A stretch of DNA of 64,000 nucleotides, from contig NZ_FOIA01000003.1 in the NCBI RefSeq assembly GCF_900111605.1, forward strand, positions 62,001-126,000. Reading direction: 5' to 3'. Of the stretch, positions 1-8,561 are shown in pieces; within the stretch, counting starts at the first letter, position 1, and every line of letters begins with the position of its first letter. The stretch comes from Nitrosomonas marina (GTDB lineage Bacteria > Pseudomonadota > Gammaproteobacteria > Burkholderiales > Nitrosomonadaceae). The notes beneath the pieces are model-generated. The model did no database searches. It saw only the letters and a list, made by a program, of their open reading frames with translations, and was not told the DNA's origin. The position numbers and the translations under genes were made by a program.

Positions 1-1097
1 ATGGCCGCCAAAACGGGCTGCAGTATGGCATTATCAATCAGTCCGTGCATCGTGGCCTGTGCCAGCAAAACAAAACCGAACTCGCCGCCCTGTGCCAGGC
101 TCATTCCGGTACGGAGTGCTGTGTTGGGTTGTGTCCCAAATAGCCGTGACAGGCCCGTAATCAGGATTATTTTCAGAATGATCAATCCGGTGAGAATCAC
201 GGCCACCCATAGAAAATTATCGATCACCACCTGAATATCCAGCAGCATGCCGATGGTGACAAAAAACAGGCCCAGCAAGATGTCACGGAATGGTTTGATG
301 TCGTCCTCAACCTGATAGCGATATTCGGTTTCAGAGATCAGCATCCCTGCCAGGAAAGCGCCCAGCGCCAATGATAAACCTGCCAGTTCGGTCAGCCAGG
401 CCAGACCGAGCGTAATTAGTAAAACATTTAAAACAAACAGTTCCGAAGATTTCTGCTGCGCCACTACATGAAACCAGGGACGCATGAGGCGTTGACCAAA
501 AAATAAAATGAGCGTCAGTACAGCCAGAGCTTTCAGTGCGGCGGCGGCAAGCACGTTGCCGTATTCAATGGATTCGTTTTCGAATGAGGTCGCCAATGCC
601 GGTATGACGATCAGCAGGGGGATAACCGCCAAGTCCTGAAAAAGCAATACGCCGATTACCTGCCTGCCGTGCAGTGTATTTAACTCCAGCCGTTCAGACA
701 GCATTTTGATGACGATTGCTGTGGAAGACATTGCCAGCGCTCCGCCTATGACGAGACCAACGCGCCAGTCTAAATTAAGTAGCCAGGCGATCGCCATGAC
801 GATAACAATGCTGATGACAACCTGTAAAGTGCCAAATCCGAAGACTATGCGCTTCATGGTAACCAGCTTGGGCAGACTGAATTCAAGGCCGATACTGAAC
901 ATGAGAAAAACAACTCCGAATTCTGCAAGATGACGAGTCTCTTCATTATCGGGTATCCAGCCCAGAGCATGTGGACCGATCAGCACGCCGGATAAAAGAT
1001 ACCCCAGCATCGGAGGCAGCCGCAGCAGTCTGAAAATGACGACTGCAAATACCGCAGTCGATAGTAAAATCAGTATGGGTAAAAGTGAGTCTGTCAT
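1..1097 (-). CDS. Kef-type monovalent cation:proton antiporter (CPA2), C-terminus cut off
   Basis: Reading the minus strand from an ATG at 1097 gives an uninterrupted frame to the window edge: about 365 residues starting MTDSLLPILILLST. The visible part is a chain of hydrophobic segments typical of the CPA2 Na+/H+ exchanger domain, with family signatures such as GYLLSGVLIGPH, FSIGLEFSL, ALAMSSTAIVIKML, LFQDLAVIPLLIV and LAQGGEFGFVLL. By family this is an inner-membrane K+/H+ (KefB/KefC) or Na+/H+ antiporter. The C-terminal nucleotide-binding (TrkA-N/RCK) domain that would separate Kef proteins from plain exchangers lies outside the window, so the subfamily is open. Confidence 0.9.
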   Translation of the reverse strand, partial: MTDSLLPILILLSTAVFAVVIFRLLRLPPMLGYLLSGVLIGPHALGWIPDNEETRHLAEFGVVFLMFSIGLEFSLPKLVTMKRIVFGFGTLQVVISIVIVMAIAWLLNLDWRVGLVIGGALAMSSTAIVIKMLSERLELNTLHGRQVIGVLLFQDLAVIPLLIVIPALATSFENESIEYGNVLAAAALKALAVLTLILFFGQRLMRPWFHVVAQQKSSELFVLNVLLITLGLAWLTELAGLSLALGAFLAGMLISETEYRYQVEDDIKPFRDILLGLFFVTIGMLLDIQVVIDNFLWVAVILTGLIILKIILITGLSRLFGTQPNTALRTGMSLAQGGEFGFVLLAQATMHGLIDNAILQPVLAA

Positions 1098-1556
1098 GAA
1101 TGATAACGTATTGATAAATCGTGAGCCGGTAACGAGATTCTGTCGACTTGCACGGCAGTAAGAGTCATCGTTGAACATCAACCACGTGAACCTATCATAT
1201 CAAAAAAATAATTTTGCGTATGTTTACTGTTTGTCTACTGTTTCCCGGCGTTGTTTTCCGTTGGATAAAGCCGGTTATTACCGAGTGGATTATTCCAATT
1301 TGTCCTATGCCTCCAGGCGTTGGGGTACAAGAATAATAATGATCAGACCTGAGATGTGTTAGTTATTTGATATGATCAAATCGTTTAAGAGCAGCGACCG
1401 CAGTTGGTCAACGGTTTTTTAGTGATGGACGCGAACCGAATACCGGGAAACAGATTGCTGTATATTCCGTCTGATGGGTCTTGTTTGTGTGAATTTGCAA
1501 ATACACTTTATATCGAGATGATTTCCGGGTAGCCTATATCGAAAACTGAGATCGCC
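1098..1556. other. Intergenic region, no gene recognised
   Basis: This 459-bp gap lies between the divergently oriented antiporter and DUF2798 genes. An open frame at 1171-1362 has no recognisable domain and an unconvincing composition, so it is not called. No tRNA or strong hairpin was seen. The region probably carries the promoters for both flanking genes. Confidence 0.4.
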
Positions 1557-1787
1557 ATGAAACAAAAAATTTTGCTCCATTTGATTTATAGCCTGATGAT
1601 GTCTGCAGTAATGACAGGTTGCGTATCTGCAACGGTCACTGCAGTCAATCTTGGTTTCTCAAATGAGTATATAGAAGAATGGCTTTATTCATGGAGCATT
1701 GCTTTTCCGGTTGGTTTCGGTTTACTGTTGCTGGTTTCGCCATTCTTAAAACGAACTGCCGAATCGATTGTGGGAATCTGGAATTAG
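1557..1787 (+). CDS. DUF2798-like small two-helix membrane protein
   Basis: A 76-residue protein with two hydrophobic helices (about residues 7-30 and 44-64). It contains the family-like pattern TAVNLGF..EYIEEWLYSWSIAFPVGF, followed by a basic C-terminal SPFLKR. This matches the general look of DUF2798 proteins: short inner-membrane proteins with two TM segments, a conserved N-L-G-F and a W..SW..AFPV core. Their function is not known. The Shine-Dalgarno sequence before the ATG is weak. No operon partner is apparent. Confidence 0.6.
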   Translation: MKQKILLHLIYSLMMSAVMTGCVSATVTAVNLGFSNEYIEEWLYSWSIAFPVGFGLLLLVSPFLKRTAESIVGIWN

Positions 1788-1964
1788 ATTGTTCAGGGTC
1801 TTTTTTCTTGAATAAACTCATACAGGATGTGACAGGACACGCACGCGTGTTTCAATATCGAACAAGTTGTCCTGATTTTTGAAGTTAACGGGGTATAGAC
1901 TCAACAGTTATTCTGGAGAAATATGAAATTGATTTGCAGGTCAAATACAATAAATTAATGTTTT

Positions 1965-3071
1965 TCAATTTCCCAGAACAGTTTCTTTTGCCAGCCAGCC
2001 CAAACTGCTTGCGTGCAGGCTCTGGATGTACAGTCTGTTTTCAGTCTCGGTAACAGACGTTGTTTCGGGATATGCCCCCGTCGGGTCCTGCAGGTCGTGC
2101 AGGATTTTACCGTCCTCAGTAAATGCCATAACATGCCCATAGGTTTCTGGCATGGGCCAAAAAATACGCGGAAAACGCAGCACAATTTTACGCAACAGGG
2201 GTTTATCGGCCATAAAATCAATAATTGTATTTCGTGGCTTGGCAAAACCCAACCAGATTCTGTTTTTATCTCCGCGCATCAGATTGTCGGGATATCCCGG
2301 CAGATTGTCGAAAAGAATACTTGCTAGCGGCGATTGCTGACTGATGTCGAGATTGTCAGCGCCTACTGCTATTTTCCATACACGATAACGGCCGGTTTCA
2401 TTGACAAACAGGGTTTGCTCGTCGCTTGACAAGACTATGCCGTTTGCAAAGCTCAATCCTCTGGCGACAATACGCGCTTGATTGAGTTTCGGATTATATT
2501 CCAATACGCGTCCGGTAGCCGACTGTTCGACAATATCCAGCATGCTTGCTTCAAACGTGCCACCCCAGTCGGAAGGTGCGAAACGACCTGAGGAGTCTGT
2601 GATGTAAATCATGCCATTGCTTGCCACAACCACGCTGTTGGGATATCGGATCGGGTCGTTGTGGATATGATCTGCCAGCATCGTTACGTTTCCATTTGGC
2701 GAAATGGACAGAATACCCTGCATTGCGTCGGCAGCAATGAGATTGCCGTCGCTATCGAAATCAAAACCCAGTACGCGGCCACCGGTGTGAGCGAAAATTT
2801 CCAGCGTTGTGCCGTCCGGATTCAAACGCAGGATGTTTCCACTTGCGACAGCGATATACAGTTTTCCATCCTCGCCCATTGCGACATGTTCCGGCCCCTC
2901 TTCGTCGTTCAGCGAAATCAGCTGCAATTCGGCAAGCCGGTCATTGGATGTATGAGGGCCGGTATAGCCGGGCGCACCTGGTGCGTTCCAGCTTACCGGT
3001 TCGATTGGGACAGGCCAGAACAGGAAATAAGCGACCAGTATGATAAGCAGGATGGCAAGAATTTTTTTCAT
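1965..3071 (-). CDS. SMP-30 / strictosidine-synthase-like beta-propeller protein, membrane-anchored
   Basis: The ATG at 3071 (MKKILAILL) is preferred over an upstream in-frame start because it opens directly into a hydrophobic anchor or signal (residues 2-20). The product is then 368 residues. Repeated blade motifs such as EGPEHVAMGEDGKLYIA, DSDGNLIAADA, NSVVVASNGMIYITDSSGRF and SFANGIVLSSDEQTLFVNETGRYRVWK are characteristic of the strictosidine synthase / adipocyte plasma-membrane-associated protein branch of the SMP-30 family. Bacterial members are thought to be periplasmic or membrane-bound Ca-dependent hydrolases or lactonases; the substrate cannot be read from sequence. It is a stand-alone gene. 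Confidence 0.8.
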   Translation of the reverse strand: MKKILAILLIILVAYFLFWPVPIEPVSWNAPGAPGYTGPHTSNDRLAELQLISLNDEEGPEHVAMGEDGKLYIAVASGNILRLNPDGTTLEIFAHTGGRVLGFDFDSDGNLIAADAMQGILSISPNGNVTMLADHIHNDPIRYPNSVVVASNGMIYITDSSGRFAPSDWGGTFEASMLDIVEQSATGRVLEYNPKLNQARIVARGLSFANGIVLSSDEQTLFVNETGRYRVWKIAVGADNLDISQQSPLASILFDNLPGYPDNLMRGDKNRIWLGFAKPRNTIIDFMADKPLLRKIVLRFPRIFWPMPETYGHVMAFTEDGKILHDLQDPTGAYPETTSVTETENRLYIQSLHASSLGWLAKETVLGN

Positions 3072-3238
3072 AAGCCCCCAATTGTACAAGAGATGCCGGC
3101 AGAAGTGACATATGGTCAAATCATTTAAAGTCACCCGTTACGGGTGGCGTGTACCGGTGAAATGCCATTATCTGTGAATTTTCCCACACGAATCTGGATC
3201 GATTCTTCGGTAAGATGAAATTTTTGCATGGAATTGAT

Positions 3239-3637
3239 ATGTTGAGTATTCATACAAAATTTCTTATTGTTGATGATATTGCAAATAAGCAGATACAGAT
3301 TAAGCCTATACTCAAAGATATGGGTTTCCTTAACGTGGATGAAGCGAATGGCGGACAGATTGCGCTACAGAAATTATTATCGGATGATTTTGATTTCATT
3401 ATTTCGAGCTGGTACATGTCTGCGATGGATGGGTTGACGGTTTTACGAAAAATCCGGGCTGTAGAAAAATTAAACAAAGTGCCAGTGTTGATGGTGGCGG
3501 CTGAAATAAAGAAAAAGGATATTCTTGATGCTGTACAGGCGGGTGCTGATGGCATTCTGACTAGACCATTTACCGCTACTGTGTTGTCGGAAAAACTGGG
3601 GCTGATAGCCAGAAATCATATAAACCAGGTGTCATGA
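3239..3637 (+). CDS. CheY-like stand-alone receiver domain lacking the phospho-acceptor Asp
   Basis: The ATG at 3239 gives 132 residues that align with E. coli CheY without a numbering shift: the acidic pair falls at D12-D13 (FLIVDD). An earlier ATG at 3215 would add eight residues. The protein keeps the CheY-type middle and end (MDGL, VLMVAAEIKKKDIL, AVQAGADG, PFTATVLSEKL). However, the residue at the phospho-acceptor position 57 is Ser (IISSWYMS instead of ISDWNMP), Thr87 is Ala (VAAE), and Lys109 is Arg (TRPF). Three of the five key receiver residues are therefore changed, so it is probably a phosphorylation-independent pseudo-receiver. No chemotaxis genes are nearby. Confidence 0.85.
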   Translation: MLSIHTKFLIVDDIANKQIQIKPILKDMGFLNVDEANGGQIALQKLLSDDFDFIISSWYMSAMDGLTVLRKIRAVEKLNKVPVLMVAAEIKKKDILDAVQAGADGILTRPFTATVLSEKLGLIARNHINQVS

Positions 3638-3683
3638 GACTGAATCTGGCTGGGCATTTATACGCTGCAGTTAAATGTAAATT

Positions 3684-4616
3684 TTACACGGCGTAGTCAA
3701 TTTCGTTTTTCCCGGTTGTGCTGTTCTGTGCAGACTGAACTTTGTTTTCAAGCCACCGGTTAAACGGTTCGCTGACTTCCGGGTGATTGCTCGCCATATC
3801 CACAACAGCTTTCAAGTAACCGATTTTGCTGCCGCAGTCATAACGCATGCCATCAAAATGATAAGAGAAAACATGTTCCTTTCTGAGTAAACTGGCTATA
3901 CCATCGGTCAGTTGAATCTCACCGCCTATGCCGGGTGATTGGTTCTTTAATTCTTGGAGAATAGCGGCTGTCAAGATATATCTTCCAACAACAGCCATTG
4001 TGCTCGGTGCTTCGCCTGGTTGGGGTTTTTCAACAATGTTATTCAATCTGAGTAATCCTGAACGAACTTCAGATCCGCTGACGATACCGTACAAATTTGT
4101 CTGGCTGCGCGTAACATGTTGCACTGCAATAATGCTTTTTTGAAGTTGCTGATGCTGTTCAACCATTTGTGCCATGACCGGTTGCTCTGCAATCATAAAG
4201 TCATCAGCCAGAATTACAGCGAAGTCATCATCACCGATGAGCTTTTCAGCGCACAGGATGGCGTGGCCCAATCCCATTGCCTGGTTCTGTCTGACGTACA
4301 TGCAATGCATGTCATCAGGGGTGACGTTCCGAACGGATTCAAGCAGCTGCTGCTTTTGTGAATACTCCAGTACTGACTCCAATTCGTAAGCTGTATCAAA
4401 ATGATCTTCAATAGCCCGTTTTGTACGACCGGTGACAAAAATCATTTGCCGAATCCCCGCGGCATACGCTTCTTCCACAGCATATTGAATCAGTGGCTTA
4501 TCAACAACAGGGAGCATTTCTTTGGGCGAAGCCTTGGTTGCCGGAAGAAATCGTGTACCCAGACCTGCTATTGGAAACACGGCTTTTGTGATCGTTTTGG
4601 AAGGTTTATTACGCAT
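3684..4616 (-). CDS. galU: UTP-glucose-1-phosphate uridylyltransferase
   Basis: A 310-residue protein, close to the usual ~300. It makes UDP-glucose from UTP and glucose-1-phosphate in the cytoplasm, supplying glycan synthesis. The N-terminal nucleotide-binding motif is FPIAGLGTRFLPATKASPKE, followed by MLPVVDKPLIQYAVEEA, FVTGRTKRAIEDHFD, GLGHAILCAE, FAVILADD and VEKPQPGEAPS, all standard GalU signatures. The neighbouring glycosyltransferases and galE (which interconverts UDP-glucose and UDP-galactose) fit a sugar-nucleotide and polysaccharide role. A structured inverted-repeat element begins 25 bp upstream of its start codon. Confidence 0.96.
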   Translation of the reverse strand: MRNKPSKTITKAVFPIAGLGTRFLPATKASPKEMLPVVDKPLIQYAVEEAYAAGIRQMIFVTGRTKRAIEDHFDTAYELESVLEYSQKQQLLESVRNVTPDDMHCMYVRQNQAMGLGHAILCAEKLIGDDDFAVILADDFMIAEQPVMAQMVEQHQQLQKSIIAVQHVTRSQTNLYGIVSGSEVRSGLLRLNNIVEKPQPGEAPSTMAVVGRYILTAAILQELKNQSPGIGGEIQLTDGIASLLRKEHVFSYHFDGMRYDCGSKIGYLKAVVDMASNHPEVSEPFNRWLENKVQSAQNSTTGKNEIDYAV

Positions 4617-4641
4617 TGGCCTGGCTCCTGGAGACTATCAA

Positions 4642-4911
4642 CTAGTGCTCTTTCAATATGATATTGCCGGATTCAGTGCGCTTGTCAGTGTTCATGGCAA
4701 GGCTTGTCTTGCAGGAAATAGTCATTCTATTACCAAAAGACACAACACAGTCCATTGGCGCTGACAAGCGCACCCACCGTGCGTTACCGTGGTGTCCTGC
4801 AGCCGCGTTACAGTACTTGAAAAGGGAATAACCCTTTCCCGTGTACTGTGCCTTGCTGCATAACACCACGATAACGCTGTACCTGACAATATCATATTGA
4901 AAGAGCACTAG
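4642..4911. mobile_element. 270-bp MITE-like element with perfect 25-bp terminal inverted repeats
   Basis: The ends 4642-4666 and 4887-4911 are perfect 25-bp inverted repeats beginning CTAGTGCTCTTT and each carrying the near-palindrome CAATATNATATTG. The interior is packed with nested inverted repeats: GCGCTTGTCAG at 4678-4688 with its complement at 4761-4771; GCAAG/CTTGC at 4697-4712; AATAG/CTATT at 4717-4731; a 21-bp arm at 4782-4802 pairing 18/21 with 4856-4876; ACAGTAC at 4810-4816 with 4843-4849; and AAAGGG/CCCTTT at 4821-4837. There is no credible ORF, so it is non-autonomous. CTAG at both ends could be a target duplication of IS5 type (YTAR), or TA of IS630 type; the parent transposase is not known. 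Confidence 0.8.
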
Positions 4912-4997
4912 CTTGGTTTGATATCGTTTGTATTGATTTAGATGTCTGGATAAATGGTTTCCAAATCCTGATTTTTAAAAGCCATCAATACAGCACT

Positions 4998-6236
4998 ATG
5001 CAAGTCTATTTGCTTCCATGTTATCAATCCGAAAACTGGCGTACATTGATAACTATGACGAATCGGATTTTACATGGTTGTGGCGTTTTCCGAAATGTGA
5101 CAAATTGCCGCACGTGCAGTCTGTTTACTAATGCTAAACTTATTGATAATGCTATCGCTATACATTGTAATCAGCCAGTGACTCGTGTCGTTATAATTTC
5201 TACAGCGCAGTTTGGTTATCATATTGATACATACTATTACTGCAAATATCTGAAGGACAGATGTCGTGTAACCTATATCGGATGGGATCTGGGTTTTTCT
5301 CCAATCGATATGGACGGTATACAAGTCATTTCTGTCAGTCGGCAGGGTGGTCCCGTCCGTCTCATCCGTTTTCTGAATACTTTCTGGCATCAAACAAAAA
5401 ATAATAATGACATTGTATTTATTAAATATTTCAAATTTGTGTCATGGATTTTGAGATTGCTGCGTCCTGACAATCCAATGGTTCTTGATATTCGAACGGG
5501 TTCAGTGGAAAAAAACAGACTGGTACGTGAATTTTACGATGCTGTTCTGAAAATTGAAGCTTTGTTTTTTGATAACATCACGGTCATTTCCAGCGGGCTG
5601 TCCAAAAAGCTGGGGCTGGAAAAATCAGCTAAAATTCTGCCACTGGGTGCTGAAACGATTTCATCGACTGAAAAAGTCTTTAATGACATCAGATTATTGT
5701 ATGTCGGTACTTTATACAACAGAAATCTAGAGAATGTTATCTACGGATTACAGGAATATCTTGCGCAGACCGGAGCGATTGGGAAAATTATAGTAACAAT
5801 TGTTGGCGATGGTTCACCTGGCCAGCTTGGTCAACTGATTACCGAAACAGAGCGTTGCGGGATCAGCGGTATTGTTGTATTCGCAGGCAGGGTGCCGCAT
5901 GATCAGTTGCAACCATTATTTGATACGCACAATATTGGCTTGTCCTATATTCCGCTGACACCGTATTTTGATGAACAGCCGCCTACCAAAACATACGAAT
6001 ACCTAATGTCGGGTATGCCGGTTATCGGAACCAGAACGGCTGCAAATCAACTGATTATCAATTCTGAAAATGGTGTGCTTATCGGAGATTCACCTCATGA
6101 TGTATGTGCAGGTATCCAAATCATGATACAAAAGATGAATCAATTTTCTTCTGAAAAAATCAGAATATCGGTACAGAATTATCAATGGCATAGAATCGTG
6201 GATCATCTTTTTACCTACCTGTGCGGCATCAGGTGA
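4998..6236 (+). CDS. Glycosyltransferase, GT4-like (start uncertain)
   Basis: The full open frame is 412 residues, but recognisable sequence begins only near residue 63 (RVVIISTAQFGYHIDTYYYCKYL), which is how GT4 enzymes usually start. The real start may be GTG at 5178 or ATG at 5055; neither has a good Shine-Dalgarno. The C-terminal Rossmann half shows LLYVGTLYNRNLENVIYGL, VTIVGDGSP, VFAGRVPHDQL and PTKTYEYLMSGMPVIGT, which matches the nucleotide-sugar-binding domain of GT-B retaining transferases. Donor and acceptor are not predictable. The gene is noticeably AT-rich compared with neighbours, suggesting transfer. Another GT4 gene follows after 4 bp. Confidence 0.8.
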   Translation: MQVYLLPCYQSENWRTLITMTNRILHGCGVFRNVTNCRTCSLFTNAKLIDNAIAIHCNQPVTRVVIISTAQFGYHIDTYYYCKYLKDRCRVTYIGWDLGFSPIDMDGIQVISVSRQGGPVRLIRFLNTFWHQTKNNNDIVFIKYFKFVSWILRLLRPDNPMVLDIRTGSVEKNRLVREFYDAVLKIEALFFDNITVISSGLSKKLGLEKSAKILPLGAETISSTEKVFNDIRLLYVGTLYNRNLENVIYGLQEYLAQTGAIGKIIVTIVGDGSPGQLGQLITETERCGISGIVVFAGRVPHDQLQPLFDTHNIGLSYIPLTPYFDEQPPTKTYEYLMSGMPVIGTRTAANQLIINSENGVLIGDSPHDVCAGIQIMIQKMNQFSSEKIRISVQNYQWHRIVDHLFTYLCGIR

Positions 6237-6240
6237 TAAA

Positions 6241-7476
6241 TTGAAAAATACACTACTGTCACTGAATACCTATAATTACAGGCGTGGCGGGTCTGATGCG
6301 GTTTTTTTTGACCACCAGAAACTGTTTCAGGAGCTTGACTGGAATACGGTGGCCTTTACCATGCGTCACCCGAAAAACGAAGTATCTGAATGGGAACAAT
6401 ATTTTGTCGATGAATTAGAATTCGGTAATGATTACAGTCTATTACAAAAGATAGTTATGGCTGGAAAAGTGATCTATTCGTGGGAAGCCAGTGCTAACCT
6501 TAAAAAACTCATTCAGCGTATTCGTCCGGATATTGCGCATGCACATTGTATTTATCATCACCTGTCGCCATCGGTCTTAGCCGTCCTCAGCGAGGCAGGT
6601 ATTCCAACAGTCATGACTGCACATGATTTGAAGCTTGCCTGTCCAGCATATAAAATGCTCAATAAAGCAGGTGTTTGTGAGCGCTGTAAACATGGAAATT
6701 TATGGCATGTCGTGAAGAATCGTTGTATTCACGACTCATTGTCGGCGAGTATGCTGGTTAGTGTCGAGTCAAGTGTACATAAATTGTTTGGATTATATAA
6801 AAAAAATCTTGACAAGATTATTACACCCAGCCAGTTTTATCGGAATAAATTAATTGAATGGGGCTGGCGTCCGGACAAACTTGTTTACATTCCAAATTTT
6901 ATTCACTATCAATCTTACGTGCCGCAATACAAGGCAGGGGAATATTTCTTGTATTTCGGCCGGCTTGCGCCCGAGAAGGGCGTGGATACGCTTATTAAAG
7001 CTGCTTTAATGACCGGTGTTAAACTGAAGCTGGCGGGAACGGGTCCATACGAGAAAAAATTGCACCGACTTGTTCCGGAAGGCTGCAATACGATCGAGTT
7101 TCTTGGATATCGCAGCGGGGATACATTGAAGTCGTTGATACAGCATGCCCGCGCTGTCGTGCTGCCGTCCCAATGGTACGAGAATGCGCCGATCAGTATA
7201 CTTGAGTCATATGCCTGTGGAAAACCTGTAATTGGTTCACGTATAGGTGGCATTCCAGAAATGCTCAAGCCGGGTGAAACAGGTTTCCTGTTTGAAACGG
7301 GTAACGTTACGGCGTTAAGTGAACTGCTGCAAGATATTCAGTCAATGCCGGAAACACGATTAGAAGAAATGGGGCGTGCTGCTCACAATTTTGCTACGTC
7401 TGCATTCACGGTCGACCGTTACCTTGAGAATATGTGCAGCTTGTATCAGTCGCTTGGTGTGAGGCTTCTGAATTGA
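6241..7476 (+). CDS. Glycosyltransferase family 4
   Basis: 411 residues, starting at TTG (MKNTLLSLNTYNYRRGGSDAVFFDHQKLF), 4 bp after the preceding transferase, so probably co-translated. The N-terminal acceptor domain includes RPDIAHAHCIYHHLSPSVL and TVMTAHDLKLACPAYKML. A Cys cluster (CERCKHG, then RCIH) is typical of a GT4 subgroup found in exopolysaccharide clusters. The C-terminal domain has YFLYFGRLAPEKGVDTLI, KLAGTGPYEKKL, the E-x7-E motif ENAPISILE, and ACGKPVIGSRIGGIPEML. This is a cytoplasmic or membrane-associated GT-B enzyme transferring a sugar to a growing glycan; the specific sugar is unknown. It is convergent with galE. Confidence 0.9.
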   Translation: MKNTLLSLNTYNYRRGGSDAVFFDHQKLFQELDWNTVAFTMRHPKNEVSEWEQYFVDELEFGNDYSLLQKIVMAGKVIYSWEASANLKKLIQRIRPDIAHAHCIYHHLSPSVLAVLSEAGIPTVMTAHDLKLACPAYKMLNKAGVCERCKHGNLWHVVKNRCIHDSLSASMLVSVESSVHKLFGLYKKNLDKIITPSQFYRNKLIEWGWRPDKLVYIPNFIHYQSYVPQYKAGEYFLYFGRLAPEKGVDTLIKAALMTGVKLKLAGTGPYEKKLHRLVPEGCNTIEFLGYRSGDTLKSLIQHARAVVLPSQWYENAPISILESYACGKPVIGSRIGGIPEMLKPGETGFLFETGNVTALSELLQDIQSMPETRLEEMGRAAHNFATSAFTVDRYLENMCSLYQSLGVRLLN

Positions 7477-7502
7477 TGTGTCATTAATGTGTCATTGAAG
7501 TA

Positions 7503-8561
7503 TTATCGGGATGTCGTTTCTTGATTCTCCGTTGCGGATTCGTTCTTGCCGCTTTCGGCCAAAGCCAGTTGCCACTTCCAGGCCGTTTTCATCATATCGA
7601 GCAGATTATACTGAGGTGTCCACTTAAGTAGTTGAACCGCTTTTGTAGCATCGGCCCAGATTTGTTCGACATCTCCTGTTCTTCGGGCACCTATAACATA
7701 GGGTAAAACCATTCCACTGGCTTGCTCAAAAGTCTTTATGACTTCTAGCACACTATGTCCCTTGCCGGTACCCAGGTTAAAAATCTCATAATCCTGGTTC
7801 ATCCTGAAGGCGTAGTCCAGGGATTTGACATGCGCCCTGGCCAGGTCTACTACATGAATATAGTCCCGTATGTTGGTGCCATCAGCTGTATTATAATCAT
7901 TGCCAAATACAGTCAGTTTTTCCCTGATTCCTGCAGCGGTCTGGGTGATAAACGGAACCAGATTGTCCGGCACCCCGAGTGGCAGTTCACCGATGCTTGC
8001 GGACGGATGCGCGCCCACAGGATTGAAATAACGTAAAATGACTCCCTTGAAGCCGCTGTATCTGCAAAGGTCTTTCAGAATCTGCTCGCATACCAGTTTG
8101 GTCGTTCCATAGGGAGAAATGGCCTCGGTTACCGGATGGGTCTCACTGATCGGCGAATGACCGGTATCACCGTATACGGTGCAACTGGAAGAGAATACGA
8201 GGGTCCTGACATGAAATTGATGCATGATTCTTTGTAAGCTGATCATGCCGTCGATGTTATTCCGGTAGTATTTGAAAGGATTCTGAACAGATTCGCCAAC
8301 GGCTTTATGTGCGGCAAAATGAATGACACCGTCAATCACTTCCTTCTTAAATAGGGCAGAAAGTGATAAATCATCATTAATATCGGCGATATACAGTTTG
8401 ACTGGCTGGCCGGTGATGGAAGTAATTCGTTCTGTAACTTCCCGAATGGAATTTGACAGATTGTCAACTACAATCACATTGTAGTTGCTTTCCTGCAGTT
8501 CGACGACGGTGTGACTGCCAATATAGCCCAATCCGCCGGTTACTAAAATGGTCTTTTTCAT
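7503..8561 (-). CDS. galE: UDP-glucose 4-epimerase
   Basis: 352 residues of the extended short-chain dehydrogenase family. The NAD-binding motif is VTGGLGYIGSHTVVELQ; the catalytic S-Y-x3-K set is SSSCTVYGD and SPYGTTKLVCEQIL; further GalE-specific stretches are RYFNPVGAHPSASIGE, NLVPFI, DYNTADGTNIRDYIHVVDLA and YEIFNLGTGKGHSVLEV. It interconverts UDP-glucose and UDP-galactose (possibly also the GlcNAc forms). With galU and the two transferases it forms a sugar-nucleotide/polysaccharide neighbourhood. The C-terminus carries a short polar tail after the usual family end. Confidence 0.96.
   Translation of the reverse strand: MKKTILVTGGLGYIGSHTVVELQESNYNVIVVDNLSNSIREVTERITSITGQPVKLYIADINDDLSLSALFKKEVIDGVIHFAAHKAVGESVQNPFKYYRNNIDGMISLQRIMHQFHVRTLVFSSSCTVYGDTGHSPISETHPVTEAISPYGTTKLVCEQILKDLCRYSGFKGVILRYFNPVGAHPSASIGELPLGVPDNLVPFITQTAAGIREKLTVFGNDYNTADGTNIRDYIHVVDLARAHVKSLDYAFRMNQDYEIFNLGTGKGHSVLEVIKTFEQASGMVLPYVIGARRTGDVEQIWADATKAVQLLKWTPQYNLLDMMKTAWKWQLALAESGKNESATENQETTSR

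Noticed and set aside
1171..1362. Small plus-strand frame in the first intergenic gap
   Set aside because: No ribosome site, low-complexity-free but unrecognisable sequence, and no family resemblance.
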